Shown here one piece after another: positions 13,050 through 24,740 of a DNA stretch of 64,000 nt. Location: positions 59,783,554 to 59,847,553 of the forward strand of contig OX485803.1 of NCBI GenBank assembly GCA_950295325.1, in the 5' to 3' direction. The first letter of the stretch is position 1. Each line of letters opens with the position of its first letter. The DNA is from Polytrichum commune. Its lineage: Eukaryota; Streptophyta; Polytrichopsida; Polytrichales; Polytrichaceae. The notes below the pieces were generated by a model. The model saw only the letters and a list, made by a program, of their open reading frames with translations, was not told the DNA's origin and made no database searches. The position numbers and the translations under genes are program-made.

Positions 13050-14184
13050 TAACACATAGTACGAGTGACTTGGGCCCAAATTCTCCATGGCCCCCACAAG
13101 CCGGGGTATATTAATGGTAGCCTAGTAGTAAAGAAAGAAGGCTTGGCATTCTTGGTGTCTATGTAAATTTATCCATCATGAATGAAGGGCATTACGTTAT
13201 TCAGACACGTGGGTTAGTTTCATAACCCTAGAATATGTCAATTATATTATGTGGGCCCTTAGAACAAAGTGGGAATATTCGTTTACTAATCATACATTCA
13301 AGTTGAACTTGGAAATTTGGGTGGAGCTAGGGTGAGTTTCCATGTAGGCCACTTGCCCCAAGAGATTCTAGAAAATGATGGGTCGGAGGTGTTCACATGT
13401 ACTTAAACGCAAGCTGCCATCCAACCACATTATGGCGGTCTACTAGAATATGGAGGGTAGTGGATACATGCCGCTAGACTTCCATGTGCCCACTAAAGAA
13501 TCTTTAATCTACAAACGTCAGTCGCCTAAAGGTTTTGAAGACCGGTTTTAGAAGGAGGAGGAGGTTAGTAGTTGGGCCCAAATTTGAGAATGTGGGAGCA
13601 GCTGGTTGGAACCTACGAACCCTACCCACCATATTTCCTCTATATTTGGGCGGGTTTGTCCCTATTCACACTAGAATTTGGTGGGCGAGCAACCAACATG
13701 GAAACTCACCCTTATACTCTCGACACTATGCGCATGAATTATTGTTCATCCTAGGAATATTCGCAGGAACAATATTCATCCCAATATTATTCCCTGAAAT
13801 TATAATTCATAGCAACACTAGTATTGACAATACTGACACTACTCACAATATTCAAACCATTCAAACCTTAACTATTCATATTCGTACCAATGTCAATTTC
13901 TTCCTATTTTCCGAGTTCCTTCCCATGAAGGTAAGATAATGGAGGCCAATGTTAGATGCTAAATATAGAATGAAACACAACCATGCAGTTGAATAATATT
14001 ATGAGGCTCCAATAAAAAAATCCCCCCACAAGATCAAGGACAGAGTCATTCCAATCTCACTCCACTCCACTAATGCGGGGTCTTTGACTCTATTTTGTGG
14101 AGTCACATCTTCCACAAATAGTAATTTACATGATGTAATAGATTTCACTACGTCTTTACCTTTGCAAATGGATAAGTTTACGTA
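13050..14184. other. Spacer between two inverted family A copies
   Basis: The longest open frame (13535-13939, 134 codons) has an Arg-rich start and no recognisable domain. Its 3' part is an AT-rich stretch giving Ile/Thr/Asn-rich translation. I do not regard it as a gene. Confidence 0.5.
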
Positions 14185-14510
14185 AGGTAGACGTGCCTAA
14201 TTCGGTTACTCATCTTAACCAAACACCCGTACTTGAGTGCTATGCGATTAGATGTGGCTCCAAGAACGGATACCAAAAAGACACGTGTTTAAAAGATATT
14301 GGACTACATGCTCAAACTATGATAACTATTGTAAGCTCAATAGTCAACACAATCGGAGACACTATACAACCACATAACGAACACGAGAATCTTCACTTTG
14401 AGAAAGAAGAAGACAACCCATATGAACCCTTAACATTATGAGGAAAGCATGGCTATGGCTTCGATTTGGATGTGCTAATCATCTTGAACTGATCGCATCT
14501 TAGGGGAGAA
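14185..14510 (+). mobile_element. MITE family A copy 3
   Basis: It starts AGGTAGACGTGCCTAATTCG right after a TA dinucleotide, matching the start of the 54961 element. The words GTGGCTCCAAGAACGGA, AAAGACACGTGTTTAAAA, GACTACATGCTCAAA and GGATGTGCTAATCATCT follow in family order. The right terminus is unclear. Confidence 0.7.
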
Positions 14511-14782
14511 GTGAGGTAGTCGGAACAAGAAAACGGTAGAACCGTGAGGCTCTGTCCTTTGCTATGAAAGACTACAATTGTAGTTGATTACTTTGCTCAT
14601 GCCAATCCATGGCTATTCAATATACCAAACCTTTCTTGGATTTTGTGCACCTTCTTCTCAAATACGGATCAAGGATTGAAGCTACTCATTTATCACCCAA
14701 AATTTTAAAAAATAAATAATCAAGAACTGCCAAAATAACTATAGTTAACTAGATTTCTTTCAATGCATTTTAGGGAGCACTT

Positions 14783-14785
14783 GTA

Positions 14786-14810
<25 letters not shown>
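14783..14810. repeat. (TA)n microsatellite
   Basis: An uninterrupted TA dinucleotide run of about 28 bases. Confidence 0.95.
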
Positions 14811-14816
<6 letters not shown>

Positions 14817-15217
14817 TATAGTTAACATCCACATTACATAAAGTGGACCAAAAATAACAAGAACAAGTAACGTCCAAGTGTGAACACAAAGTGGTTAGGA
14901 AATTTGCTCTTGAAACGAAGAAGTTGATGCATAGTCTCTGTCCTACAGACAGAGCCCATAAAGTAACCATTCAAGACCCATCTCTACCTTATTAGACACA
15001 CGAGCCCCTAGCCGGTAATAAAGAGATGTTCAAAGTACCCTGTTCTGACCCCCTCCCGACTACTTAAACCTGGGAAAAGCACTCTGCCAGATAACATCAC
15101 AACACCCAATCACTAACGAAGGAACCAAGGAACCCTGGAACCCTACCCTAGTGCCACTTAATATGAACCCTAAAAAAACACACTTTATCTACATACACAC
15201 ACATACATATATATACC

Positions 15218-15266
15218 CCCCCGGGACGGACTCGACTGACGAACCGGGGGGGGGGGGGGCGGGGGG
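15218..15266. repeat. C-run/G-run hairpin
   Basis: A C-run followed by GGGACGGACTCG faces GAACC and a long G-run, leaving about 20 bases between them. The runs could pair with each other. They may also reflect sequencing difficulty. Confidence 0.5.
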
Positions 15267-15929
15267 TGTCATAATAAAAGTCACTTACGTGCCGCTAGTA
15301 CATAGATACTGTGGGCCCAACAAGGGGAATCTCGACCGCCGGGTTCCCTACTAGGGGTTCTCATTCATTATGTCCTTTTGTACATGGTAGGGCATAGGCA
15401 TATCTATACTACTCAATACGTATCACTCGAACTTTGTCTCACTACGTCATACACCATAACATTACATAGATAAGGTAGAAATACCATTACCCGTGAAAAC
15501 AAGGTGATTTTATCGCATCCAAGATCTGGTCTCACAATCATGAGATAATTTCCCAAGATAGACGAGAAGGATTCATGAAGAATGCAAGTTGTTTCATATT
15601 TTTTTGTCCTATACAAAACATGCTACAATTTTTGAAAGTGGAAAGTTGTCCAACCCCCTATTCGTTCATTAGATTCTCCCTACACCGAACATGGTAATCC
15701 GCATTTTCATATAGAACATCGCCTAAATCAGTTACCTCATGAGTACATTAACACCTGACTCCCATTGGTACACTAAGTGTATACGCGCTGAAGTTGCCAC
15801 CGAGCCATGATTTGTTTTAGAAATGGCACTTCACCATTATGACGGCGGTCTAGTGCACGGCTAGAGGGTGGTTAATGGGTTATGGTATTTCTACCTTATA
15901 CTAGCCACACTCGTGGTCTAGTCGGCCCG

Positions 15930-16125
15930 CGGCCAGCCCTCCCCCTCCCGGGAGTTGGTGCCGCCCATCAAGCAAAGATGGGACAAGCTCCCATCTAACA
16001 CCAACTGGCTGGATGCAGGGCATCAACTCGGGAGCTCCACGTCTAGCCAACTGATGTTAGATGGGAGATTGTCCCATCCTTGCTCAGTAATTAGCACCAT
16101 CTCGGGGGGGGGGGGGGGAGGACCG
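15930..16125. repeat. Long imperfect hairpin (foldback)
   Basis: The left arm, about 15947-16010, reads into AGATGGGACAAGCTCCCATC then TAACACCAACTGGCT. The right arm, about 16045-16108, is its inverse, with AGATGGGAGATTGTCCCATC. By eye about 55 of 63 positions pair, with a loop of roughly 35 bases. Flanking CCCTCCCC and a G-run can extend the stem. It is either a foldback MITE or, less likely, a MIR-type hairpin. Confidence 0.7.
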
Positions 16126-17820
16126 GTCAGGTTGACTGGTGGTTGGTTGGAACCCCCCCCGGTGTGGCCCCTCTAAGAGTGGGTTTTTTGTTGTCTCTCT
16201 ACAAATAAAGGGGGAGAACATGGCCCATAGTTGAACTTGGGATGTGGGGACACATTAGTTGGTGACCAATCACTTGCGGGTAGTGGGCCCCGTGTTTTTA
16301 ACAACACCCTACTAATAAGGGTCACAACACTTGGTCGATGCGGATAGGGTAGTTTGTAGTGGGATGGTGGGTAAGAAGGAGGGAGGGTATGTTTCACACC
16401 CGATTCCAATTCATGCTAAGCTTGGGGTCTAGATCCGAACCTTGAGGTGTTGTGCCGACATCTAAATCTTGGGTGGTGTGGGCTCATGGAACATTGTGGC
16501 CGCCATGTGTAATGTTATGGAGCAATAAGTAGATGGTGATCATATGCAATGTTGAGATCAATAGAGCTCCCGGTTTGGGAAGTTTTTGAAAAGGAACACA
16601 ACTTGCCAAGTGAGTCCTTAGTAAGTTATTTAAAAGAGTGAGGAATAACACGGCCATGGTAATTTGTGACCGGCAAAATCATACAGCTTATCTTATTGGG
16701 AGGCTACACTAAACAATCTTATTTGTGTGGGCCATAATAATTGTTCTAGACCCCATGTTGCACTAAATATTGTATTTAGTGTCACTTACTATTTGGAGTT
16801 ACACAATGCTATATCTCTTTACATAGATTGATGTGAACTTTTACCAAGTGACTATGCTTCACAATCTAATGGACATGTTGGCGTCCAACGCGTTCTCCAT
16901 CTCCAATCTAACACCATGACCTACCATCTGAATTGAACCTATTTATCTTTGTCTTGTCACTGAAATTCACGCATTTCCAATCATCAATGGTTTAATTTTC
17001 ATACCTTTGAGCAAACCTCAAGCGTGCAATAACATGTTTATGACTCAAAAATGGTTTCCTTTGCACCCAATCCAACCTCTCTTAAAGCACGCCTCACAAT
17101 GATGTTAGACAACAACTTACATGTTTCAGTTCGAAGTTGTTTTGTCATCACAAACGCAACTCCAAGTCGACCTTCATTAACAAGAGTGACACAACGCCCT
17201 TCCTCTCAATCTGCAAGAAGCTTTGGATGCCCTCCTCTTTGTCTCTCAATGTTGCCCCCTACATCATTCCTCATATGCGCTACAGAAGCCCTATAGGTAG
17301 ATATAATTTACACCATGAGTTTATTTTATAAACTCTATTTTGTTTGTAAATTATGCCATTTATCAAAATATTGGAATTTTTACATAAATTGATAGTAAAC
17401 CATTAAAAAAACATTAACGACAACAATAGATTAGCAATACATGCAAATGAAATTCAATTGTACATGGTTGCGACACTATCTTGAAATAATTCATAACTAT
17501 TTTGAAAATTTCAATGACCACCCCAAGCTTGCCATCATCTAATTTTGATGTTTTTTTTGTTAATTGAGGCAACTTCTCATCCAATCCAAAGACATTCATT
17601 GAACCTCCAATACATTCTTTATTCTTTCAAATATAATAGACCCTACTTTAGTAACAAAAATGAGATATAACTGATATTTTCACCTACCCTATTTAAGATA
17701 TAATATTTTATGGGTCATTTAATCCAAGTTATAGTAATTCCAAAATTTGTATAATTTTGCTCTCTATTGACTTAAAAGTACCCTATATTTTCCTCATGTG
17801 GTTTAGTATTATTTCAACAT
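16126..17820. other. Intergenic, no gene seen
   Basis: No coding signal. Around 16700-16810 a short stretch shares TATTTGGAGTTACACAATGC-type words with foldback family F, so it is probably a remnant of that family. Confidence 0.45.
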
Positions 17821-17824
17821 TGAC

Positions 17825-18500
17825 CTTCTCGTCCATGGATGAAGGGGTTACAATATCTACACACAAACCTTCTATAAGGTTGAGGGCTAGTCCATTTTGA
17901 TTGGGTTTCATTGAAATAATCGGGGATCTTTGATGACATCTCTGAATTTGAATCATCACAAAATAACCATTATACATGCTATAGAATGGTTTGATGTGCT
18001 TTCACCTTTCTAATGGGCGAAGTTGCTTAGACACCACAAATCCTTGGCCCATTCGCAAGTTGGTCTTGCATCAATACTACATATAGAATGAAAGTGATTT
18101 TCAAGTATGTAATTTGTTTTTCCATGCCACAAGAACACCCAGACTACTTCGTGCAGTCTCTATAAATTCGTTAAGCCTTGATGATGAGGTTACAATACCT
18201 ACTTAAAAATCCCCTATAAGGTCGAGGGCTAATTCACGGCGATTAGGTTTCACTGAAATAAGTGGGGATCTTTGATGCCATTTCCGAATTTGAACAATTT
18301 CAAAATAGTCAAATAACATGCTATAGAATGGTTTGATGTGTTTTCACCTTTCTAATGGATGAACTTACGTAGACACCACAAATCCTTGGCCCATTTGCAA
18401 GTTGGTGTTGCATGAATACTATAGAACACAATGTGATTATTGGGTGTGCTACTTGTTATTCATGCCATGAGAACTAGGTTGCTTGGCACAAAGGGATGTC
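17825..18500. repeat. Tandem duplication of about 342 bp
   Basis: The block starting near 17838 recurs from about 18180. The phrase CTATAGAATGGTTTGATGTG occurs at 17979 and 18321, and CACCACAAATCCTTGGCCCA follows each time. Divergence between copies is modest. No coding content is visible. Confidence 0.75.
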
Positions 18501-18645
18501 TTTGAAATTCTTTTGTGGATAAGGTTTCACTAAGATAGAGGATGCTAAGTCACTTTAAGCACTGTATATATAGAGCACTATATATAGATACACACAAATA
18601 TACGATTCTACATATCCTAGGAATTGTGAATGATTCCCCATACCA

Positions 18646-18990
18646 ATCATTAAATCTCTACAACTTCATAAATGGTTGACTACAAACGGTTATGTGTTTC
18701 TAAGTGACCAAGTAGGGAAACAAATACTAGGTACACCTATGGGCTTTCAATGCTCTCCTCTTTGATGTAATTTGTATCTCGTATCTTACGAGATTCAATC
18801 TATCTAAAGCCTTGCTAAACTTGGAAACACTAATATTATGTCTAAATTTAAGTATGCCTTTAGGTATATTGATGACTTATGTTGGCTTAATGTGGGTGAG
18901 GCTAGTTTATTCTTTGTTCCATACAACCAAGAGTCGTGGATAATCCGTTTTTCGCTTTACCCACTAGATAGAAGAGAGAAAAGAAAAAAT
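18646..18990 (+). pseudogene. Reverse transcriptase fragment with YIDD motif (5' part)
   Basis: One frame runs from about 18646 to 18990 with only two internal stops (TGA near 18763, TAA near 18808). It encodes a GTPMGFQCSPL motif followed, about 50 residues later, by FRYIDDLCWLN. The YIDD box is the reverse transcriptase catalytic motif and the PMG-SPL box is the motif upstream of it. Both stops fit single transitions of Trp or Gln codons. The frame stops making sense after an LYPLD sequence and resumes at about 20165, so the gene is split by inserted DNA. I could not assign the retroelement class. Confidence 0.8.
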
Positions 18991-19128
18991 AACGCCCATA
19001 AATAGGTACCGGAGTGAATGTGAGCATGTTAACCTGATGTTGATCACGGTTGTCCGTGATGCAACTTAAGGTATTTTACCTCTTTGAAGAGGTGGGCTCT
19101 GGTGGTGTGTTAGTAGTTTCCTAGTTCA

Positions 19129-20080
19129 TTAAGATGAGGGGACGGGTGTTTGTTTATTGTCAAGTTTTATTTTGTTTAGGACAAGGTACGTGAGGTATTT
19201 GATGGTGTTTTGGTGTATATTTTTCATGAGAGTTTTAATGTTGGGTTTTGGGATTTTAAGGTTGGTAAGTTTCTTAATTGAGTGTTCGTGTATAGCTCCT
19301 CTTACTCCGGCCGTGATAGTAATGAGGGGGTTGGTTTTCCAACCCTTGCTTTGTAAGTTGTGAATTGATGGGCCATATTTGTTATGTTTACGTGCGAGAG
19401 CCTGGTTGAGGAATCTGTCATGGCAATATGTGAATTCAATGAGTTGAATTGTGAGTGTAGGGGAGGGTGCAATTGGTGTTTGTGTTTGGTTCGGGGCTCC
19501 TATTATGCAAAGGATGCATGGCCTCAGTTTAGCTTGGCATTGGCAGGCTTATTATGAGCATGTGCATTTAGGGAGCCACCATGGGATTGTTTGGTCTGGT
19601 GATTTGTTGTTGAAAGTGCCTACATTGGTCAATGTGAGGAACCTCGTGTTTTTGTTGGCTTGGAGCGATTGGGTGATGAGGTGTGTTGCTTTGTTGTGCC
19701 GTACTATTCTTAAACCTTTTAGGTATGGGTGTTCACAGTTTGATAATAGGTGTGGCCATGTGTCTCTGTCATTAAAATGGCACAGTGTGCAATTAGGGTT
19801 TTGATGTGTGAGGGGCTAGAATATATTGTTCTTGTGGTTACCCATGTACTGGGCATACCTGAATTTTAGGGTGGGAGTGATTTGGGCGTCTATCACGCTT
19901 TCATTTTTCCATAAGTGGTTACAAAGATTCTGATTTATTTGAGTATTGGATAACCATTTGTCCATGTATGGGAATTTGTGTTTGGCTGATACAAATTTTT
20001 GGTTTCTATGTTCTTTTGTTATAAATGTGTGAAGGTTGCAGATGGCCCCGTCGTGTGTGGCAGTTGGACAGCTTGCTAAC
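19129..20080 (-). mobile_element. LINE 3' fragment: CCHC finger, RHN motif, likely restriction-like endonuclease (copy A)
   Basis: On the minus strand one frame can be followed from about 20000 to a TAA at 19129. The last 142 codons are uninterrupted, and adjacent TAA TAA codons lie near 19556. Upstream is CTLC...DTWPHLLSNC, a CCHC zinc-binding pattern, then a RHN motif. Downstream is IEFTYCHDRF, a KHNKYG stretch, then PLITITAGVRGAIHEHS. A CCHC plus RHN tail followed by a PD-(D/E)XK-like domain is known from R2/NeSL-type LINEs. The fragment lies antisense inside the reverse transcriptase pseudogene that flanks it, so it inserted later. No RT domain is present, which implies 5' truncation. Confidence 0.7.
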
Positions 20081-20089
20081 TAGTAGGGG

Positions 20090-20575
20090 GTGGGGTGGGT
20101 TGTGTGTATCCGGGGCGTTACGGTTGGTTTTTCCTTAAGTGTTCCTTCATTGACTAGTGTATCGACAATAGACATTATAGAAATCAAAACTGAGGTATCT
20201 CAGTTTTCATTATCAATTCCCAATTTGGGCATCAAAGCTCATTGTATGAATGCCTTGATTAGTGTCACAGACGAAAAATCTAGATTGTTTATCATGCAGA
20301 AATTCGATAAACGTCATGATCTACCAGTCAAGTATTCACAGTATTTTCGGTTCAAATCAAACAATTCTTCAAGGAACCACATAATGTAATAATTTCACAC
20401 ACCGTACCTGTTCATTATTCATCCAACAAACCCAATAGTGGCTATGCAATAGATCCAAGCCTTGTTTACCACTCTTTCATCTAATGGCTTCCAATTAGCC
20501 AAACTGAAAACATATCATGATCAACTTTCTAACTGATAACCATTTTTCCGGCTATGAAGTTCAGTAAAGACAACC
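20090..20575 (+). pseudogene. Reverse transcriptase fragment (3' part)
   Basis: The frame resumes with DIIEIKTEVSQFSLSIPN at about 20170 and runs to a stop at 20389. It carries a GIKAHCMNALISVTDEKS stretch and then KFDKRHDLPVKYSQY. After a frameshift, weaker similarity of the same kind continues to about 20575, ending AMKFSKDNLP. This is the continuation of the 18646-18990 fragment. The joint between LYPLD and DIIEIK is broken by about 1.2 kb that includes the antisense LINE fragment. Confidence 0.7.
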
Positions 20576-22399
20576 TTCCACTGTTACTACAAGGTATGTT
20601 ACTTTCCTTGTACTCTACTGTGTTTATCACATGGAGAATTGACGATTGTATGTTAGAATAAATACTTACAATTATCATGAGATTGAGGGCCACTTCACAC
20701 ACGAGCCAAGAGCCGTGACCATGAAATTCTGAGAGCCCAAAAGGAAGTGTCCAAAGGCCGTCCCAACACACCTCCAAAATCATGTAGTGTGGTCACGGAT
20801 CCTTGAGTGTAGTGTGAAGCCATATGTGATTAGGCCCTCAACCAAACGTTATTTTAATGAATTTCTATTCATGGGGGGTTTCACACATGATAAAGTAGAG
20901 TAAAGCAATGGTTGTGATCATTCAAAGTGCCGTGGTCTTCCTGGTTTTGTGTTAGACCTACGTCTAAGAGGTGGTTTTGGAAAATAATCCAAGTAACCAT
21001 GAAACATGATCCATTGGATGCCATGTAGGAAACTATGCAGACTTTACATCCATCTTGCATCACATACTCAGTTGGTCCCTCAAGCGTAGTCTGAAGCTAA
21101 CTTGGACCGGCTCCACCTTTTCCACCAATGAGAGTGCTTTGAAGTGTAATGGTCACAAGCTCTCAGTCTCATGTTTGAAGTGGCCCTGAGTGAGAGTTGT
21201 TATTAGAGGATTGGTATGCATATTGTGAGTGAATGCAAACCAACATCCACTCCTATATAGTTATGACCTACTAGGGGTTTTTGTTAGGTGGTCTCTCTCT
21301 CTATGCTTTGTTGTCTTATAAAACTAACATTAATCTATTTCGCAATAGTCTTCTTGAAAGAAAAAAAGAAAAAACTTCAAGCTCATTATAAATATACATG
21401 TACATGGAAGGTATTACACTTGCCATGAAAACAAACACACCACTATGATAGATGAAAAGGTAAAATAACCAAGGTTGCAGACGCAAGTCATGTCACTAAA
21501 CCATGGTCAAAATCTAGGGTTTATGGGAACTTACCATGATTAAGGTCTCCAATATAAACCTTGAACCCTAAATAAACTTCCCTTTTTTACCATTCACATA
21601 AGTGAGAGGAGGTGTTCATACTTACCGAGGCAGTAGATATGTGCTAAACATGGGAGAAGTTAGGGTAAACCACAAGAAGAATATTCTACTTGAAGTTACC
21701 CAATCCTGGCAAAGGAACATGTTTGAACACTCGTTTTTCATCTTGCAATGAGTGAAGTAGTTTGAAATACCACAATGCATTTGAAATTGTTAATGGCGTA
21801 TGACATGGATGACAATTGGGTTATGTTGTTATTTACCTCATGTACATGACTTATCCTCAAATATGTGGTGGTTGGTGGCATGGGCACATGTGAGGCATGC
21901 CATTCACACTTTCAACTCACATAATGATGTATTGTGCTCAAGAGTTTTTATACAATGTTATTGGATGAAGTTATTGGGAATTTGTACCATGGTAAGTGTT
22001 CCATTGGTAATGTTACATATGTCTTGTGGTGAAGCAAAGGATGTTTGCTTGAACTTCCAAGGTATTAGAAATTTATACTCAAAACCTTGTTGTTGGATAT
22101 CATTGAAAAACATAACCCCTAGGTATGGTAAACATTTTTACAAAGCAACTTAGCCTAATACACAAACATGTGGATACCTCACCATGCACATACTTAGCTA
22201 TATTTGAAACCAAATACACTCTACCATGCAAACAAATACTTTGTTACAAATGTGAATGTTGAAAAAGAAGTTGAAGGAGTTCATGGAAAATTCTCATCCA
22301 CCCACCCTTGCATTGCAATGAAGAAGAGTTTGAAGGGTTTGGCCTCTGAAAGTGGAAGTTCAAGCTTTGAAAAAAGTTTTGAGAAATGAGCTATCTCTG
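20576..22399. other. Intergenic, no gene seen
   Basis: Open frames such as 21800-22153 have no recognisable domain and are interrupted by ordinary AT-rich sequence. I see no repeats with clear termini here. Confidence 0.45.
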
Positions 22400-22408
22400 T
22401 GTAAGGCA
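22400..22408. repeat. Left target-site duplication of MULE
   Basis: TGTAAGGCA lies immediately left of the element. TGTGAGGCA lies immediately right of it at 28410-28418. Eight of nine bases match, and 9 bp is the usual Mutator-superfamily length. Confidence 0.8.
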
Positions 22409-22500
22409 GAGGGAAGCTATCTTATGAGCGATGAGCAGTGAGCGGTGAGCGGTGAGCAGTAACACATGAGCAATGAGCAGTAACATATGAGCAATGAATC
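22409..22500 (+). repeat. Left terminal inverted repeat with GAGCRGTGAGC subrepeats
   Basis: The outer 22 bp pair with the right end. They are followed by tandem short units of the type ATGAGCAGTGAGCGGTGAGC to about 22490. Such subterminal repeats often bind MULE transposases; here that role is inferred. Confidence 0.8.
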
Positions 22501-22639
22501 CAAATTTAGTAAAGACACACGGGTTTAGGGTACACAACCAGAATTTTGACAAATTAATTGCATATTTTCAATTATAAATTGCCAGTATTTTAAATGAAGC
22601 ACACGTGAAAGGGCCCTATTGCCATGGATCATTTAAAGC

Positions 22640-23053
22640 ACTTTCAATTCATTGTTGATTTTTATTATAATAATCCAAACCAATACATGTCATTTATTGA
22701 CATCCTTATACATGTAGTTACAACCAACACTTGCACAACTACTCACATTCCACAACACCAGCAAGTTCAAGTAGGTGCATAACCTCATTATATGTATATG
22801 TAGGTGCCATAATTGTGAACCACTCAAACCGCTCACGGTTGGGTCGTAGTCTAAATAAAAATGAAGTTACTGAATCATTTGAAATACTTTTAGTCCATTG
22901 CTAATTTTTATTATAATAATCCAAACCAAAACATGTCATTTATTGACATTAAAATATATGTTGCTTAATAAAACACTTGCAATATTACTCACATTCTACA
23001 ATACCAGCAAGTTCAAGTAGTCGCATGACCTCATTATAGGTATATGTAGGTGC
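22640..23053. repeat. Tandem duplication of transposase 3' end
   Basis: Two units of about 235 bp. Each contains AATCCAAACCAA.ACATGTC and then the minus-strand coding tail ACCAGCAAGTTCAAGTAG.. to TATATGTAGGTGC. The outer unit is a decayed copy of the transposase C-terminus (about 22733-22810), lying beyond the stop codon of the inner one. Confidence 0.75.
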
Positions 23054-24740
23054 ATGAATGAACTTGTCACTCTCGTAATTCACCTTACACAAAAATCTAA
23101 ACACATAATAAAGATGTTTATAATACACCAATTTTCCTTTCTTTCCCAATGCATGAGAGGACATTTTCGTGAAATCCGGGCATGTGCAATGCGAGATGTT
23201 GCCAATTGTGACATGGTAGGTGATATCCTCCTTGGAGACAATATTGATTATCACTCCAAAGCCCGGATATGGAATGGCAGTGACTCCAACCACATAGTAA
23301 TTTTCCATGAGTCCGGTGCTTTCCCATTTGTTTTTGTGATCCGCCAGCGGTGCTATTGGATTATGACGCACTGTCTTCCCAAACCTGAATGTAGGGTGGA
23401 TATCCGGGTTTGGTGGCATACAAAAATGCGAGCGAGGGATGGGAAGAGTTGCGATTGTTGAAAGCCTACAACGAGGGGACAATGTCTCCCTCTGCTGTAG
23501 TTAAAATTCAACATCTTCAAGTGCCAGAACCTCCTTTCTCGATAGATTGGTACCTATCTTCACCGGCCACGTGTTGGGTAATATAGGCCAATCCAAAACA
23601 TATTTCTTCTTACTGCCACTCACACAACGCTTGATATCGTCAAGGCAAAACCAAAATTCATATTCCACATTGTTGGGAGAGCAAAATTCCTTCATGAGCC
23701 CTTTGTATGTCGGAGCAGGTGTGCCATGTTTTCCAATCCGGACTTTGGTATTGCACATAGTCCCTGTAATGGCCTGCAGTGCCCAACATCGTTTGACTGA
23801 GTTGGGTGGCAATCTTGTAATGTGCCACTTAGAAGTAAGACAAACAGTTTCTAACACGGATGTAGTATGAGACACACTATGAATTGCAAACTCAACGATT
23901 CCTCTATGCGTCGACGAGTCGCTCGGGTGTTGGGACGATGAATGAAATAATTCACTTTGTCGGGTCGATGAGAATCACAATCAACACCCGGTGATAGGTT
24001 GAGTTTGCGTTTGGTGGAACCAAAAAACTCTGACCCTTCCAATGTACAATCTTTAGTGTTGACGTCTTCTGCCCCTCGATAAGACTTCGTGGCATCAACC
24101 AATATTTTTGGATCTCCACACCTGACAACTGCTTTGAGTTTCAAAGATGCCAAATAAGGACCTTTACCATCAGACCCCCTCTCAACCATGTCCGGTAATT
24201 TGCAATTTGCATGAAGGCATGGATCATGTCGTCGACTATAGTTTCATATAAACAAGTCATCTTGTTGCCGGATTGTTGGAGCCATTTTTTGTCTACAGTC
24301 TCTGCAAGGTTGCATGTTGGCATTTCCACACGTTCTTTTATTGTCATATCCTATGGACAACACACAAATATGAGGATAAGAAAATATAAGATATATATAA
24401 CAATGAAAGAAAAATGAATGACATTGAATAGTGAATTTTGATATGTACTTACAAATAGCATATGACCACCCCATTGTCTGTAACGAAAGTGCCAAAAACC
24501 CAACCACTTTGAAAGGCAAAGCAGATCTGGATGACAACCACCAAGAACGAATCACATGATACTTAGTCTCGGTGTCGTTCATTGTTTTCGCGTCTTTGTA
24601 ATCCTTGCATATTTGCTTATGTTGAAACTGCAAGAATGGTTTGATATAATTTTGGGTCACCTTATCCAAGCTCGCAGACCAATGGAAAAGACATGTACAC
24701 TTACGTGCAACCATGGAGAAATACGCCACACAATACAAAA
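22985..24740 (-). pseudogene. MULE transposase pseudogene with C-terminal SWIM zinc finger
   Basis: Fragments on the minus strand can be read in order. 24738-24460 has SASLDKVTQNYIKPFLQFQH and SRSALPFKVVGFLALSLQTM. A 102-bp intron with GTAAGT donor lies at 24351-24452. Then come 24350-24205 (MPTCNLAETVDKKW, VDDMIHAFMQIAN), 24195-23870 (PDMVERGSDGKGPYLASLKL), 23875-23501 and 23482-22985. Frameshifts lie near 24466, 24205 and 23870, and a TAA lies near 23500. The last part holds CTCPDF followed by YYKHLYYVF, a SWIM pattern (CxC..CxH) in which the third Cys is Tyr. SWIM fingers are typical of MuDR-family transposases. The catalytic DDE residues could not be placed with confidence. Confidence 0.8.

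Noticed and set aside
13535-13939. 134-codon frame with a hydrophobic middle
   Set aside because: There is no recognisable family, it lies between MITEs in intergenic DNA, and its second half is plain AT-rich sequence.
23054-23461. 135-codon plus-strand frame
   Set aside because: It is the antisense shadow of the SWIM-encoding transposase fragment.
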